Below, piece by piece: positions 1-7,529 of a DNA stretch of 64,000 bases. The notes under the pieces are model-generated. The model worked only from the letters and a program-made list of their open reading frames with translations, ran no database searches and was not told the DNA's origin. This DNA is from Bog-756 sp963753905 (GTDB lineage Bacteria; Actinomycetota; Acidimicrobiia; Acidimicrobiales; RAAP-2): positions 2,790,001-2,854,000 of the forward strand of contig CAVWDZ010000001.1 of the NCBI GenBank assembly GCA_963753905.1, written 5' to 3'. Numbering within the stretch: position 1 is the first letter of the stretch; each line of letters starts with the position of its first letter. Position numbers and translations under genes: made by a program.

Positions 1-623
<623 letters not shown>

Positions 624-627
<4 letters not shown>

Positions 628-1019
628 GGGTCAACGGGCTGTTCCTCGGCGGCATCGGCGTGTTCTTCGGGATCATCGGCATCGTGTACTGGTTCACCAG
701 CTACGAGGACGCCGGGTTCCTCATGCTGATGGGGTCGATGCTGCTCGGCCTCCTCCCCGGCGGCTACTACTTCTGGTGGTCACGGCACACGAGGAAGGCC
801 CTCGACGGCGACGAGCCCGATGCCACCATGGACGAGGGTGCAGGCGTCATCGAGTCCTTTCCCGCGTCGAGCATCTGGCCGTTCCTCCTGGGGATGGCTG
901 CCCTCTTCGCCGCACTCACCTTCGCCTTCGGGCTCTGGATGGCCCCGATCGCGGCCGCGCTCGGCGTGTCCGCCGTCATCGGCGCAACCGTGGAGAGCCG
1001 GCGCGGCGGCACCGTCTGA
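624..1019 (+). CDS. ctaF: Cytochrome c oxidase subunit IV (actinobacterial CtaF type)
   Basis: Small accessory subunit of the actinobacterial aa3 oxidase, 131 residues. Its ATG overlaps the ctaD stop by 4 bases. It has an N-terminal hydrophobic helix pair (LFLGGIGVFFGIIGIVYWF, then FLMLMGSMLLGLLPGGYYFWW), a polar loop with acidic residues, and two more hydrophobic stretches (IWPFLLGMAALFAALTFAFGLW and IAAALGVSAVIGA). Length, four-helix layout and position directly after ctaD are those of the subunit IV family in mycobacteria and streptomycetes. The gene ends 19 bases before the convergent Fae-like gene. I see no strong terminator hairpin between them. Confidence 0.9.
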
Positions 1020-1038
1020 CCGGGCTGGGTCGCGTCGC

Positions 1039-1557
1039 TCAGACCACCCCGGGCGGGAGGTAGTAGGCGTTGAACGGTGCGTCCCTCACCGCGATGGCCT
1101 CCGCCAGGGTCGGGGTGCGCAGCGAGCCGGCCTCGAGGGCGTCGTGCGTGGCCAGGCGGTTGTTGTCGTAGACGAGCGCCTCGTCGGCCGCCCCGGGGGC
1201 GACCCACACTGCGGCGATGAGCAGCAGGTCGTCGACCAGGGCGGCGTCGACCACCCCGTCGACCACCGCCCAGAGCACCCCGGAGGCCACACCGGCCTGG
1301 GCCGCACCCCAGGTGATGCCCGAGTGGCCCGGCCCCTCGAGGGCGGCCTTGTTGACGAAGAGGGTCATCGGCTTGGCGGGGATCCCCGGCCGCAGGATGG
1401 TGACGAAGGCGGCGTGGCCCGCCCGCGGGCTCGCCAGCGCGGTGGCCCAGGCCGTCTCGACCGGGCCCCCCTTGGCCCCGAGCACGGTGTTGAGGTGTGC
1501 CGCCTCCGGGCCGGAACCGACGAAGGCCTCCCCCACCTGGGTCACGAACTCAGTCAC
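1039..1557 (-). CDS. fae: Formaldehyde-activating enzyme (Fae) family protein
   Basis: 172 residues, close to the usual length of Fae. In methylotrophs and methanogens Fae condenses formaldehyde with tetrahydromethanopterin in the cytosol. Family features seen: the N-terminal VGEAFVGSGPEAAHLN with the conserved His (residue 21), the GGPVETAWATALASPRAGH stretch, the KPMTLFVNK segment, the WGAAQAGVA motif, and a VDDLLLIAAVWVAP core. The start is GTG at 1555-1557, and this codon overlaps the stop of the upstream oxygenase gene (GTGA), so translation is probably coupled. The C-terminal third diverges from classical Fae. It could be a Fae-like paralogue without the classical activity. I cannot tell whether the organism makes methanopterin-type cofactors. 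Confidence 0.85.
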   Translation of the reverse strand: MTEFVTQVGEAFVGSGPEAAHLNTVLGAKGGPVETAWATALASPRAGHAAFVTILRPGIPAKPMTLFVNKAALEGPGHSGITWGAAQAGVASGVLWAVVDGVVDAALVDDLLLIAAVWVAPGAADEALVYDNNRLATHDALEAGSLRTPTLAEAIAVRDAPFNAYYLPPGVV

Positions 1558-2378
1558 AGCACCGGTGGGGACTCGTTTGGAACGCTCCGGCCGTAGCGGC
1601 TCTCGCGCAGCAGTTCGCTGCCGACGGTGCCGGCCACCGTGTCGTAGGCCAGCAACCCGACGTGTCGCGACCGCTCACCGCCGATGGGGCTCACCCGGTG
1701 CAAGGAGTGGCGGCCCTCGAAGACGAGGAGGGTTCCCGGCGTCATCGGCAGGACGACCACTCCGGACCGGTCTCCGGAAAGGGTGGCCGCCACTGCCTCG
1801 TACCGCTCGTCGGCCGCGGAGCGGATCCGGGGGACGACCTCGAACTCGCCACCCGTCTCAGCGGTCTGGATGGCCAGCGAGACCACGAAGTCGGTCTGAT
1901 CGAAGTGCCACTGCAGCTCGTCCCCGTCACCCATCACGGCAAGGTTGAGGGCACCGAAGGGATCCGCGTAGCGGTGGATCGGGCCCCGGTCGAGGACGTC
2001 CTCCACCAGGCGACGGAGCGGCTCCCACTCGTAGAGCCCGCGCAGTAGCGAACGGTAGGGCATGAGGTCGTAGGCCACGGCCCCGACCGAGTAGCGACCC
2101 CAGGTCAGCCGCGGATGATCCTCGGGCAGGGTGAAGTCGGGGAGCTCGAGATAGGCCGTGCCCACCCCCTCCGAGTGGAAGGCACGCGGCGCCAGCTCCT
2201 CCGCGTCGGCCACCAACGCCACGACGCCGGCAGGGGTGAGGAACCCGGACAGTTCGACCGCCCCCGTCGAGCACAGCTGGGACCGGGCACCCGCAACCAC
2301 GGCCCGGTACGCAACCCCGTCCGCATCGTCCACCCGATACCGGCCGAGGTCGACCAGGTCCTCAGGGCGGAGCGCCAT
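1554..2378 (-). CDS. 2-oxoglutarate/Fe(II)-dependent oxygenase-like protein
   Basis: 274-residue soluble protein. The C-terminal half has the double-stranded beta-helix signature of 2OG-Fe(II) oxygenases: LQWHFDQTDF with His158 and Asp160 (the HxD pair), then LLVFEGRHSLHRVSP with His227 as the third iron ligand, and an Arg-rich ERSRH segment that probably binds 2-oxoglutarate. The family hydroxylates or demethylates small molecules or protein side chains. The substrate here is unknown. The gene precedes the Fae homologue with a 4-base overlap. N- and O-demethylation by such enzymes releases formaldehyde, which is what Fae captures, so a functional link is attractive but inferred. The ATG at 2376-2378 is the only convincing start. 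Bases 2379-2517 hold no gene that I recognise. Confidence 0.75.
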   Translation of the reverse strand: MALRPEDLVDLGRYRVDDADGVAYRAVVAGARSQLCSTGAVELSGFLTPAGVVALVADAEELAPRAFHSEGVGTAYLELPDFTLPEDHPRLTWGRYSVGAVAYDLMPYRSLLRGLYEWEPLRRLVEDVLDRGPIHRYADPFGALNLAVMGDGDELQWHFDQTDFVVSLAIQTAETGGEFEVVPRIRSAADERYEAVAATLSGDRSGVVVLPMTPGTLLVFEGRHSLHRVSPIGGERSRHVGLLAYDTVAGTVGSELLRESRYGRSVPNESPPVL

Positions 2379-2517
2379 GGATGGCGATGGTAGCCCGACG
2401 CCGAGATGCTGCTCGAGATAGCGGTTCTTCAGGTGCTTGGACTGGAGCGTCTTTCGGCGTCCCTCCTCGAGCAGCGATCACAACTGCAGGGCCTCCACAT
2501 CACTAGGGCCGGGATCG

Positions 2518-2859
2518 TCACCAGCCGATCCCCATGTGCGCCATCACACTTAGGATTGCCTGCTCGTTTTCAGACAGGTCAACAAATTCCAGACCTGCTC
2601 TGGTTGTGCCGTCGGAGCCTAGGGTCACGTTTCTCACCGTTCCAGTCAGGCGGAGTGTGATGGACCCACCGACGGGAGGTTGGATTTCGATACTCAGTCG
2701 GTGTCCGTGGAGGTCATCGGCGACGTCGCCGAAGAGTTCTAGCCCGACTCCGAGGACGGAGATGTCGATCACCTTGCAATGGCGTGCGTCATCTGTGTCG
2801 GTGTATGTGCCCGACCATTCACTAGTGACCACCCGAAGGACCCGTCTACGTAGCTCCAT
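2518..2859 (-). CDS. PilZ-domain protein
   Basis: About 113 residues forming a single PilZ fold, the cyclic-di-GMP receptor domain. The N-terminal Arg cluster (RRRVLR) and the IDISVLGVGLE segment match the two ligand-binding motifs of the family (RxxxR and D/NxSxxG). The C-terminal GLEFVDLSENEQAIL is also typical. I chose the ATG at 2857-2859 because an AAGGGG Shine-Dalgarno sequence lies a few bases upstream. An in-frame ATG at 2884-2886 would add nine residues (MSTRGIKGK) but has no ribosome-binding site. The gene is in an AT-richer stretch than its neighbours. Whether it really binds c-di-GMP, and its partner, cannot be told from sequence. Confidence 0.75.
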   Translation of the reverse strand: MELRRRVLRVVTSEWSGTYTDTDDARHCKVIDISVLGVGLELFGDVADDLHGHRLSIEIQPPVGGSITLRLTGTVRNVTLGSDGTTRAGLEFVDLSENEQAILSVMAHMGIGW

Positions 2860-2956
2860 TTTCCCCTTTATCCCACGCGTCGACATCGCTGGGCGTCATT
2901 CAGTTGACTGGGTGTTGTCCCACTGAGTCGGTGTCCGGGGGCACCCCCGTCGTTGG

Positions 2957-3331
2957 TCATCCTGCTGCGCGGTCGGCGCGCCAACCATGCCGCTCGGCCT
3001 CCTTCGCATAGCGACTGCCCAACTGCCGGGAGAAGTTGAACTGGCGGGCAAGCTCGCCGATGGTCATACCCTCTTCAAGACCCGCCCTCACCACCCTCAC
3101 CCGCACTTCATGTCGTGCCCGAATCACAGCGTTCAGCGCCTCGTTGGCAGTGGCACGCGCTTCCACCGAAGGATTAGCTCCGAAGGCCTCCTCGATGCTC
3201 ATCCCAGCGCGAAGCGAGTCCTGTGCCCTCCCCAGGATGCGTTCATTCCTCCGCAGAGCGTCGCGCAAGGCTCTGTCGGCATCGATGAGATCCTGAATCG
3301 CATCGACCACTTCCCGGGTCAGCGTTCGCAT
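2957..3331 (-). CDS. Small helix-turn-helix protein of unknown function
   Basis: 124 residues from the ATG at 3329-3331. The open frame extends further upstream (to 3496), but that extension has no family-like character and overlaps the end of the neighbouring VOC gene. The first two thirds are charged alpha-helix (VVDAIQDLIDADRALRDAL and later repeats of Arg/Glu heptads), suggesting a coiled coil. The last third, MTIGELARQFNFSRQLGSRY, reads as a helix-turn-helix of the kind found in small actinobacterial and phage-related DNA-binding proteins. No ligand domain is present. I do not recognise a named family. It could be a nucleoid-associated or recombination-accessory protein. Bases 3332-3479 show nothing convincing. 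Confidence 0.5.
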   Translation of the reverse strand: MRTLTREVVDAIQDLIDADRALRDALRRNERILGRAQDSLRAGMSIEEAFGANPSVEARATANEALNAVIRARHEVRVRVVRAGLEEGMTIGELARQFNFSRQLGSRYAKEAERHGWRADRAAG

Positions 3332-3479
3332 AAGCCGAAATGTCTTTCTACCTTCGTTCGCAGCGGTGGATCGCAACAGGCGTTGACACCGAGTCGGGCA
3401 GAAACTGTCAGTCGGGCTGCCAGGCCGACAACCAAATGCGCGATGCGCCTCGTTCTGACCCGAACTGGGACGGATGCGG

Positions 3480-3966
3480 TCAGCGAATGGGGCCACCGAA
3501 GCGAATCACATTTCCGTCGGGGTCGGTGACCGAGCCCTCCCGCTTGCCATAGTCCTCATCGCGCAGGCCATCCACTTCGATCCCTACCTGTCTCCACTCC
3601 TCAGCCACCCGGTCGGCGTCTTGACAGTGGATGTACAGAGCACCGTGACCCGGAGGTTCGTCTCCTACAGCCTCGGCAAGATGGACGGTGAGGCCCTGAT
3701 CCCGGTAGGCAAAGGCATAGGTGTCATCATGGAACGACCCGAAAGCCCAAACGCTCGAACCAAGCGGCCGAACGGGTCACATCGGCGACCTTGAAGATCG
3801 GCTCGAATCCCGTGATCAGCCAAGTTCCCGCCATGAGTTGCAGTTGGCCGTCCCGCTGCCCGTCCAGCCCGGCGAGGCAGTCATGGCAGATCGGCAGGTC
3901 GGGATGCGTCCGCATTCTGACCCACCAATCCACCGACATTGAGCAACAGGTGCACGTAACAGCCAT
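3480..3966 (-). pseudogene. Frameshifted glyoxalase/bleomycin-resistance (VOC) protein with N-terminal CxxC/CHDC segment
   Basis: From the ATG at 3964-3966 the first frame reads MAVTCTCCSMSVDWWVRMRT, then PICHDCLAGL (two Cys pairs resembling a zinc ribbon), then FEPIFKVADVTRSAAWFERL, the start of a VOC domain, and hits TGA just after FRVVP near 3727. Reading on in the neighbouring frame gives HDDTYAFAYRDQGLTVHLAE, GALYIHCQDADRVAEEWRQV, DEDYGKREGSVTDPDGNVIR and a stop at 3480-3482, which is exactly the rest of a VOC domain. Removing one C from the CC at about 3729-3732 restores one open frame of about 161 codons. So this is a single VOC gene broken by a one-base insertion, or an assembly error. 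VOC proteins of this type bind metal and act as isomerases, dioxygenases or antibiotic-binding proteins. Confidence 0.75.
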
Positions 3967-3989
3967 GGCCGAGATTCAGATTGGCATAC

Positions 3990-4763
3990 TCAGGGGCCGC
4001 CGGTCGCGTTCTCGACACCCGCGGTCTCACTGTCGGGTCCCGGATAGCGGAACGCGTCGTCACCCCCGCCACGCAATGCGCCACGGAACCCGGCGGAAAG
4101 GCCGGACTGCACAGGCCAGATGAGGTCGGTGAGATGACGGACCACGGCGACACGGCTCATCGTGCGATGTTCGAGCCAGCGGTCGGTGGCGGCACGCACC
4201 ATCCCGACGATGCCGAACCCCCAGATTTCTGCTGCGCTCGTGTCCATCTCGGCCTGCAGCATGAGCCCATCGATGATGCCGGTTGCGTGGAGGCCGACAA
4301 TGGTGACGTAGTCCTCCAGGTCACGGTGCCGAATGGCAAATCGGTACAACTCCGGACGGGACTCGATGCCGCCCAGGTAGGCGTCGATGCCTGCAGCCAG
4401 TTTGGCCCGAGGTGACAGAGCGGAGTCGATGGCGATCGTCGTCTCCGCCACCACCTGTTCGGCCGCGGTGCGTCCCATCTCCAAGAAGAGGTCACCCTTG
4501 TCCTTGAAGTAGCGGTAGAAGACCGGTTTGGCGATGCCAGATGCCTTCGAAATGTCGTCCACTCCGACATCGGCACCGAGATCAGACACCACCGCAATGG
4601 CGGCTGCGATGAGTTCTCGGCGCCGCGATTCTCGGTGGGCCCTCCAGCGCTCGCTGCGGCCATCCCGTCGCGACGGACCTGAGGTCCTGCGCGTCGAGGA
4701 TCGCGCGCTGGCGCGATAGGTCCCTCGTTGGGCCGTGCCCCTGTCGGGTCCTTCTCGTGGCAT
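3990..4763 (-). CDS. TetR/AcrR-family transcriptional regulator (DesT-like by context)
   Basis: 257 residues. After a basic 45-residue N-terminal extension comes a TetR DNA-binding domain (about residues 49-95): RRELIAAAIAVVSDLGADVG, then VDDISKASGIAKPVFYRYFK with the canonical turn and recognition helix, then DKGDLFLEM. The rest is an all-helical ligand domain (AEIWGFGIVGMVRAATDRWL). It is transcribed away from a reductase-desaturase operon, and a 27-base palindrome lies in the shared upstream region. This is the same arrangement as Pseudomonas desT-desCB, where the TetR protein senses acyl-CoA saturation. A role as repressor of membrane-lipid desaturation is therefore likely but inferred. 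The basic extension is odd. No internal in-frame start would remove it. Confidence 0.8.
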   Translation of the reverse strand: MPREGPDRGTAQRGTYRASARSSTRRTSGPSRRDGRSERWRAHRESRRRELIAAAIAVVSDLGADVGVDDISKASGIAKPVFYRYFKDKGDLFLEMGRTAAEQVVAETTIAIDSALSPRAKLAAGIDAYLGGIESRPELYRFAIRHRDLEDYVTIVGLHATGIIDGLMLQAEMDTSAAEIWGFGIVGMVRAATDRWLEHRTMSRVAVVRHLTDLIWPVQSGLSAGFRGALRGGGDDAFRYPGPDSETAGVENATGGP

Positions 4764-5012
4764 GTCAGCGGACCCACCGTCGTGCAGCGCAGACCCGGGC
4801 AGCGGTGGTCCGTCTCCAGGCCGCGCCCGTCGAAGCGTGCACGCGCGTTTCCCGCATCTGGCTCACCGACGGCCCTCTCACCATTGATATGCCGCCTCTC
4901 GACGCCAGTTCGCCCGATGGTTGCTTCGCTCGCGCGGAGCCAGCCCGCTTCCTCCGGTGCACGGTGCCCTGGTTGACCCGGTCCAACTTTCCGGACGAAA
5001 CATGTTTGGATG

Positions 5013-5039
5013 TTATCTGTTACGGATAGTAACATATAA
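5013..5039. promoter_or_regulatory. Palindromic operator for the TetR regulator
   Basis: In the 301-base divergent region between the TetR gene and the reductase gene lies a near-perfect inverted repeat: TTAT-c-TGTTAC, centre GGATA, then GTAACA-t-ATAA. Ten of eleven arm positions pair, with a perfect 6-base core. Size and symmetry fit a TetR-dimer site. It overlaps the -10 box of the rightward promoter, so binding would block transcription of the reductase and desaturase. The rest of 4764-5064 holds no gene that I can support. Confidence 0.6.
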
Positions 5040-5040
5040 T
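5035..5040 (+). promoter_or_regulatory. -10 box (TATAAT) of the reductase-desaturase operon
   Basis: A perfect TATAAT at 5035-5040, rare in DNA of this GC content, overlaps the right arm of the palindrome. No good -35 lies at the ideal distance: GTTATC sits at 17 bp, and TTGGAT at 5006-5011 is too far. Transcription would start near 5047, shortly before the GGAG ribosome-binding site at about 5053-5056. Confidence 0.5.
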
Positions 5041-5064
5041 CTTCCCACGCTTGGAGACGACCAG

Positions 5065-6228
5065 ATGAGCGTTCGGACAACACTGCGTAGGCCCGGGAGC
5101 GGACCCGGATGCGCCCCGTCTGCGGACGACGCCCACGGCGACGACACCGGGCCGGGCTCGGTGGCCGAGTTCGCCCGGAGCGTCGTCAACCGTATGACCA
5201 CACCCCTGCTGCCGGACGACTACCTGCACATGGTGAATCCACTGTGGTCGGCCCGCGAGCTACGGGGGAGGGTCGTCGAGGTCGTTCCCGAGACCGGCGA
5301 CGCCGCCACCCTGGTCATCAAGCCCGGATGGGGCTGGAGCTTCAGCTACCAGGCGGGCCAGTACGTCGGCATCGGCGTGCAGGTCGACGGCAAGTGGCAC
5401 TGGCGCTCCTATTCCATCAGCTCCTCCCCCGCCGATGGCGGCCCGGGAGGTCGCGGTGGCCGGCTGGCGATCACGGTCAAGGCGATGCCCGAGGGATTTC
5501 TGTCGGAGCACCTGGTCCGCGGTCTCGCGCCAGGGACCATCGTTCGCCTCGCTCTGCCCAAGGGTGAGTTCGTGCTGCCCGATCCGCCGCCAGCCAAGAT
5601 CCTGTTCTGGACCGGGGGGAGTGGCATCACGCCGGTGATGTCGATGCTGCGCACGCTGGACCGCCGGGGCACCATGTCCGACGTGGTCCACATCCACTCC
5701 GCACCCACAACGGGGGCTGCCATCTTCCGCGAAGAGCGGCTCGCCCTCGCCACGCGACACAGTGGCCTCCAACTGGTCGAGAATTTCGACGACCAGCACG
5801 GCATCCTCGACGTGGACGGTCTCACCGGCGTCTGCCCGGATTGGGAGACTCGCGAAGCCTGGGTCTGCGGTCCCGCTCCGATGCTTGCCGCGGCGGAGCG
5901 CCGGTGGGAGAACGCCAACCTCACGAGAAAGCTCCACCTCGAGCGGTTCTCCGCCGTACGCACCACGTCGGCAGAAGGCGGGCAGGTCACCTTCGCCGCG
6001 TCAGGGAAGGCAGCCGTAGTCGACGGCGCCACCACCCTGCTCGAAGCGGGGGAGGCCGCCGGCATCGAGATGCCGTTCGGCTGTCGCATGGGTATCTGTC
6101 ACACCTGCATCGTCCCGTTGAAAAAGGGCATGGTCAAGGACCTGCGCAACGGCGCGGAATACCACGAGAACGCCGGCGTGCAGACCTGCATCACGGCCCC
6201 CGCCGGTGATTGCATTATCGAAATCTGA
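5065..6228 (+). CDS. Flavin/2Fe-2S oxidoreductase, electron donor to the desaturase
   Basis: 387 residues from the ATG at 5065, preceded by TTGGAGACG. It has a ferredoxin-reductase layout. An FAD domain (about 65-170) contains WHWRSYSIS, the RxYS flavin motif. An NAD(P)H domain follows with FWTGGSGITPVMSML (about 181-195) and a WVCGPAPML segment. A C-terminal plant-type 2Fe-2S ferredoxin has ligands Cys340, Cys345 and Cys348 in FGCRMGICHTC and Cys375 in VQTCI. It passes electrons from NAD(P)H through FAD and the iron-sulphur cluster to a partner enzyme. The next gene, 11 bases downstream, is a fatty-acid desaturase, so this is the counterpart of mycobacterial Rv3230c (partner of DesA3) and Pseudomonas DesB/DesC-type pairs. 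Probably repressed by the divergent TetR protein. Confidence 0.87.
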   Translation: MSVRTTLRRPGSGPGCAPSADDAHGDDTGPGSVAEFARSVVNRMTTPLLPDDYLHMVNPLWSARELRGRVVEVVPETGDAATLVIKPGWGWSFSYQAGQYVGIGVQVDGKWHWRSYSISSSPADGGPGGRGGRLAITVKAMPEGFLSEHLVRGLAPGTIVRLALPKGEFVLPDPPPAKILFWTGGSGITPVMSMLRTLDRRGTMSDVVHIHSAPTTGAAIFREERLALATRHSGLQLVENFDDQHGILDVDGLTGVCPDWETREAWVCGPAPMLAAAERRWENANLTRKLHLERFSAVRTTSAEGGQVTFAASGKAAVVDGATTLLEAGEAAGIEMPFGCRMGICHTCIVPLKKGMVKDLRNGAEYHENAGVQTCITAPAGDCIIEI

Positions 6229-6239
6229 GGAGGAAGCAG

Positions 6240-7412
6240 ATGGCCATTTCGGACGTGGTGACGTTCGCTCATCTCAGTGACGCCGACGTCGAGGCGCTCG
6301 GCCGAGAGTTCGATGCGATCCGCCAGGACATCGAGGAGTCTCGAGGCGCCGATGATGCCGCCTATATCGCCCGGATCATCTCCATTCAACGGCGGCTCAT
6401 GGTGGCTGCTCGGCTGACCCTGTTCGCGAGCGGGTTTCCCCCGGCCTGGGTCGCCGGGACCGCCATGCTGGCGGCCGGGAAGATCCTCGAGAACATGGAG
6501 ATCGGGCACAACGTCATGCATGGGCAGTGGGACTGGATGAACGATCCCGAAATCCACTCCGGCACGTGGGAGTGGGACAACACCTGCCCGGCCGACCAGT
6601 GGAAGCACTCTCACAACTTCGTGCATCACACATATACAAATGTCCTCGGCAAGGACAACGACGTGGGCTACGCCATCCTGCGCGTGACCAGTGATCAGAA
6701 GTGGCATCCGGTCAACCTCGGGCAGCCGGTGTACAACGCGCTCCTGGCGTTGCTCTTCGAGTGGGGCGTCGCTCTGCACGATCTCGACATTCCGGCCATC
6801 CGCGAACGCCGGAAGGATCCAACCGAGCTGAAACACCAGCTCAAGGGGATCTGGCGCAAGGTGCGTCGCCAGGTAGGCAAGGACTACGTGATCTTCCCGC
6901 TGTTGTCCGGTCCCAATTTCCTGAGCACCCTCTCGGCCAACGTGACGGCCAATCTGGTGCGGAATCTGTGGTCCTACATGATCATCTTCTGCGGTCATTT
7001 CCCGGATGGCGCCGAAAAATTCACCGAGGAGGAGCTCGAGGACGAGAGCAAGGCCGAATGGTATCTGCGCCAGCTGCTCGGTTCAGCCAACTTCGAGGGA
7101 AGCCGGCTCCTGCACGTGATGGCCGGTAGCTTGGGCTATCAGATCGAGCACCACCTGTTCCCGGACCTCCCGAGCAACCGCTACCCCGAGATCGCCGAGC
7201 GCGTCCGAGCGTTGTGCGAGAAGTACGACCTGCCCTACACGACCGGGCCCGTCTACCGACAGTACGGGCAGACGCTGAGCACGATCTTGCGGCTCAGCCT
7301 GCCGACCAGATCGGTCAGGCCCGTGCCCTCTTCGCCAACACCCCGGGGAGCAACGGCTCGAGAACCTGGCAACCAGGCCGGACCCCTGGCACCTCAGGCA
7401 GCGGTGGCCTAG
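6240..7412 (+). CDS. Membrane fatty-acid desaturase (DesA3-like acyl-CoA desaturase)
   Basis: 390 residues, starting at the ATG at 6240 behind a strong GAGGAGG. It has the three histidine boxes of membrane di-iron desaturases: GHNVMHGQWDW (His90, His94), HSHNFVHHTYTN (His125, His129, His130) and YQIEHHLFP (His304, His305). Hydrophobic stretches flank the boxes (LTLFASGFPPAWVAGTAMLA and the GQPVYNALLALLFEWGVAL region). It introduces a double bond into acyl-CoA or phospholipid acyl chains at the cytoplasmic membrane, using electrons from the upstream reductase. Likely co-transcribed with that gene and controlled by the TetR operator at 5013-5039. The last 30 residues are low-complexity Pro/Ala/Gly. 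The 117 bases to the convergent qcrB stop show no strong hairpin. Confidence 0.9.
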   Translation: MAISDVVTFAHLSDADVEALGREFDAIRQDIEESRGADDAAYIARIISIQRRLMVAARLTLFASGFPPAWVAGTAMLAAGKILENMEIGHNVMHGQWDWMNDPEIHSGTWEWDNTCPADQWKHSHNFVHHTYTNVLGKDNDVGYAILRVTSDQKWHPVNLGQPVYNALLALLFEWGVALHDLDIPAIRERRKDPTELKHQLKGIWRKVRRQVGKDYVIFPLLSGPNFLSTLSANVTANLVRNLWSYMIIFCGHFPDGAEKFTEEELEDESKAEWYLRQLLGSANFEGSRLLHVMAGSLGYQIEHHLFPDLPSNRYPEIAERVRALCEKYDLPYTTGPVYRQYGQTLSTILRLSLPTRSVRPVPSSPTPRGATAREPGNQAGPLAPQAAVA

Positions 7413-7529
7413 ACAGTCAGGATCTCCTCCAGCCCCGCGCACGTGGCAGGTCGCTCGGCGCCGCGGACGACAGACCGGGCATTCCGGGGGAACGTGAGGT
7501 GGACGGCGAGGAGCGTCCGGCCGACCGGC

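Noticed and set aside
2937..2948. GGGGG-CA-CCCCC hairpin after the PilZ gene as a terminator
   Set aside because: Loop of two bases and no T-run; it lies upstream rather than downstream of the PilZ gene and more likely reflects local GC runs.
3967..4153. Frame on the minus strand reading on from the VOC N-terminus (EYANLNLGHGCYVHLLLNVG)
   Set aside because: The region is covered by the end of the TetR gene in another frame and shows no VOC or zinc-ribbon features.
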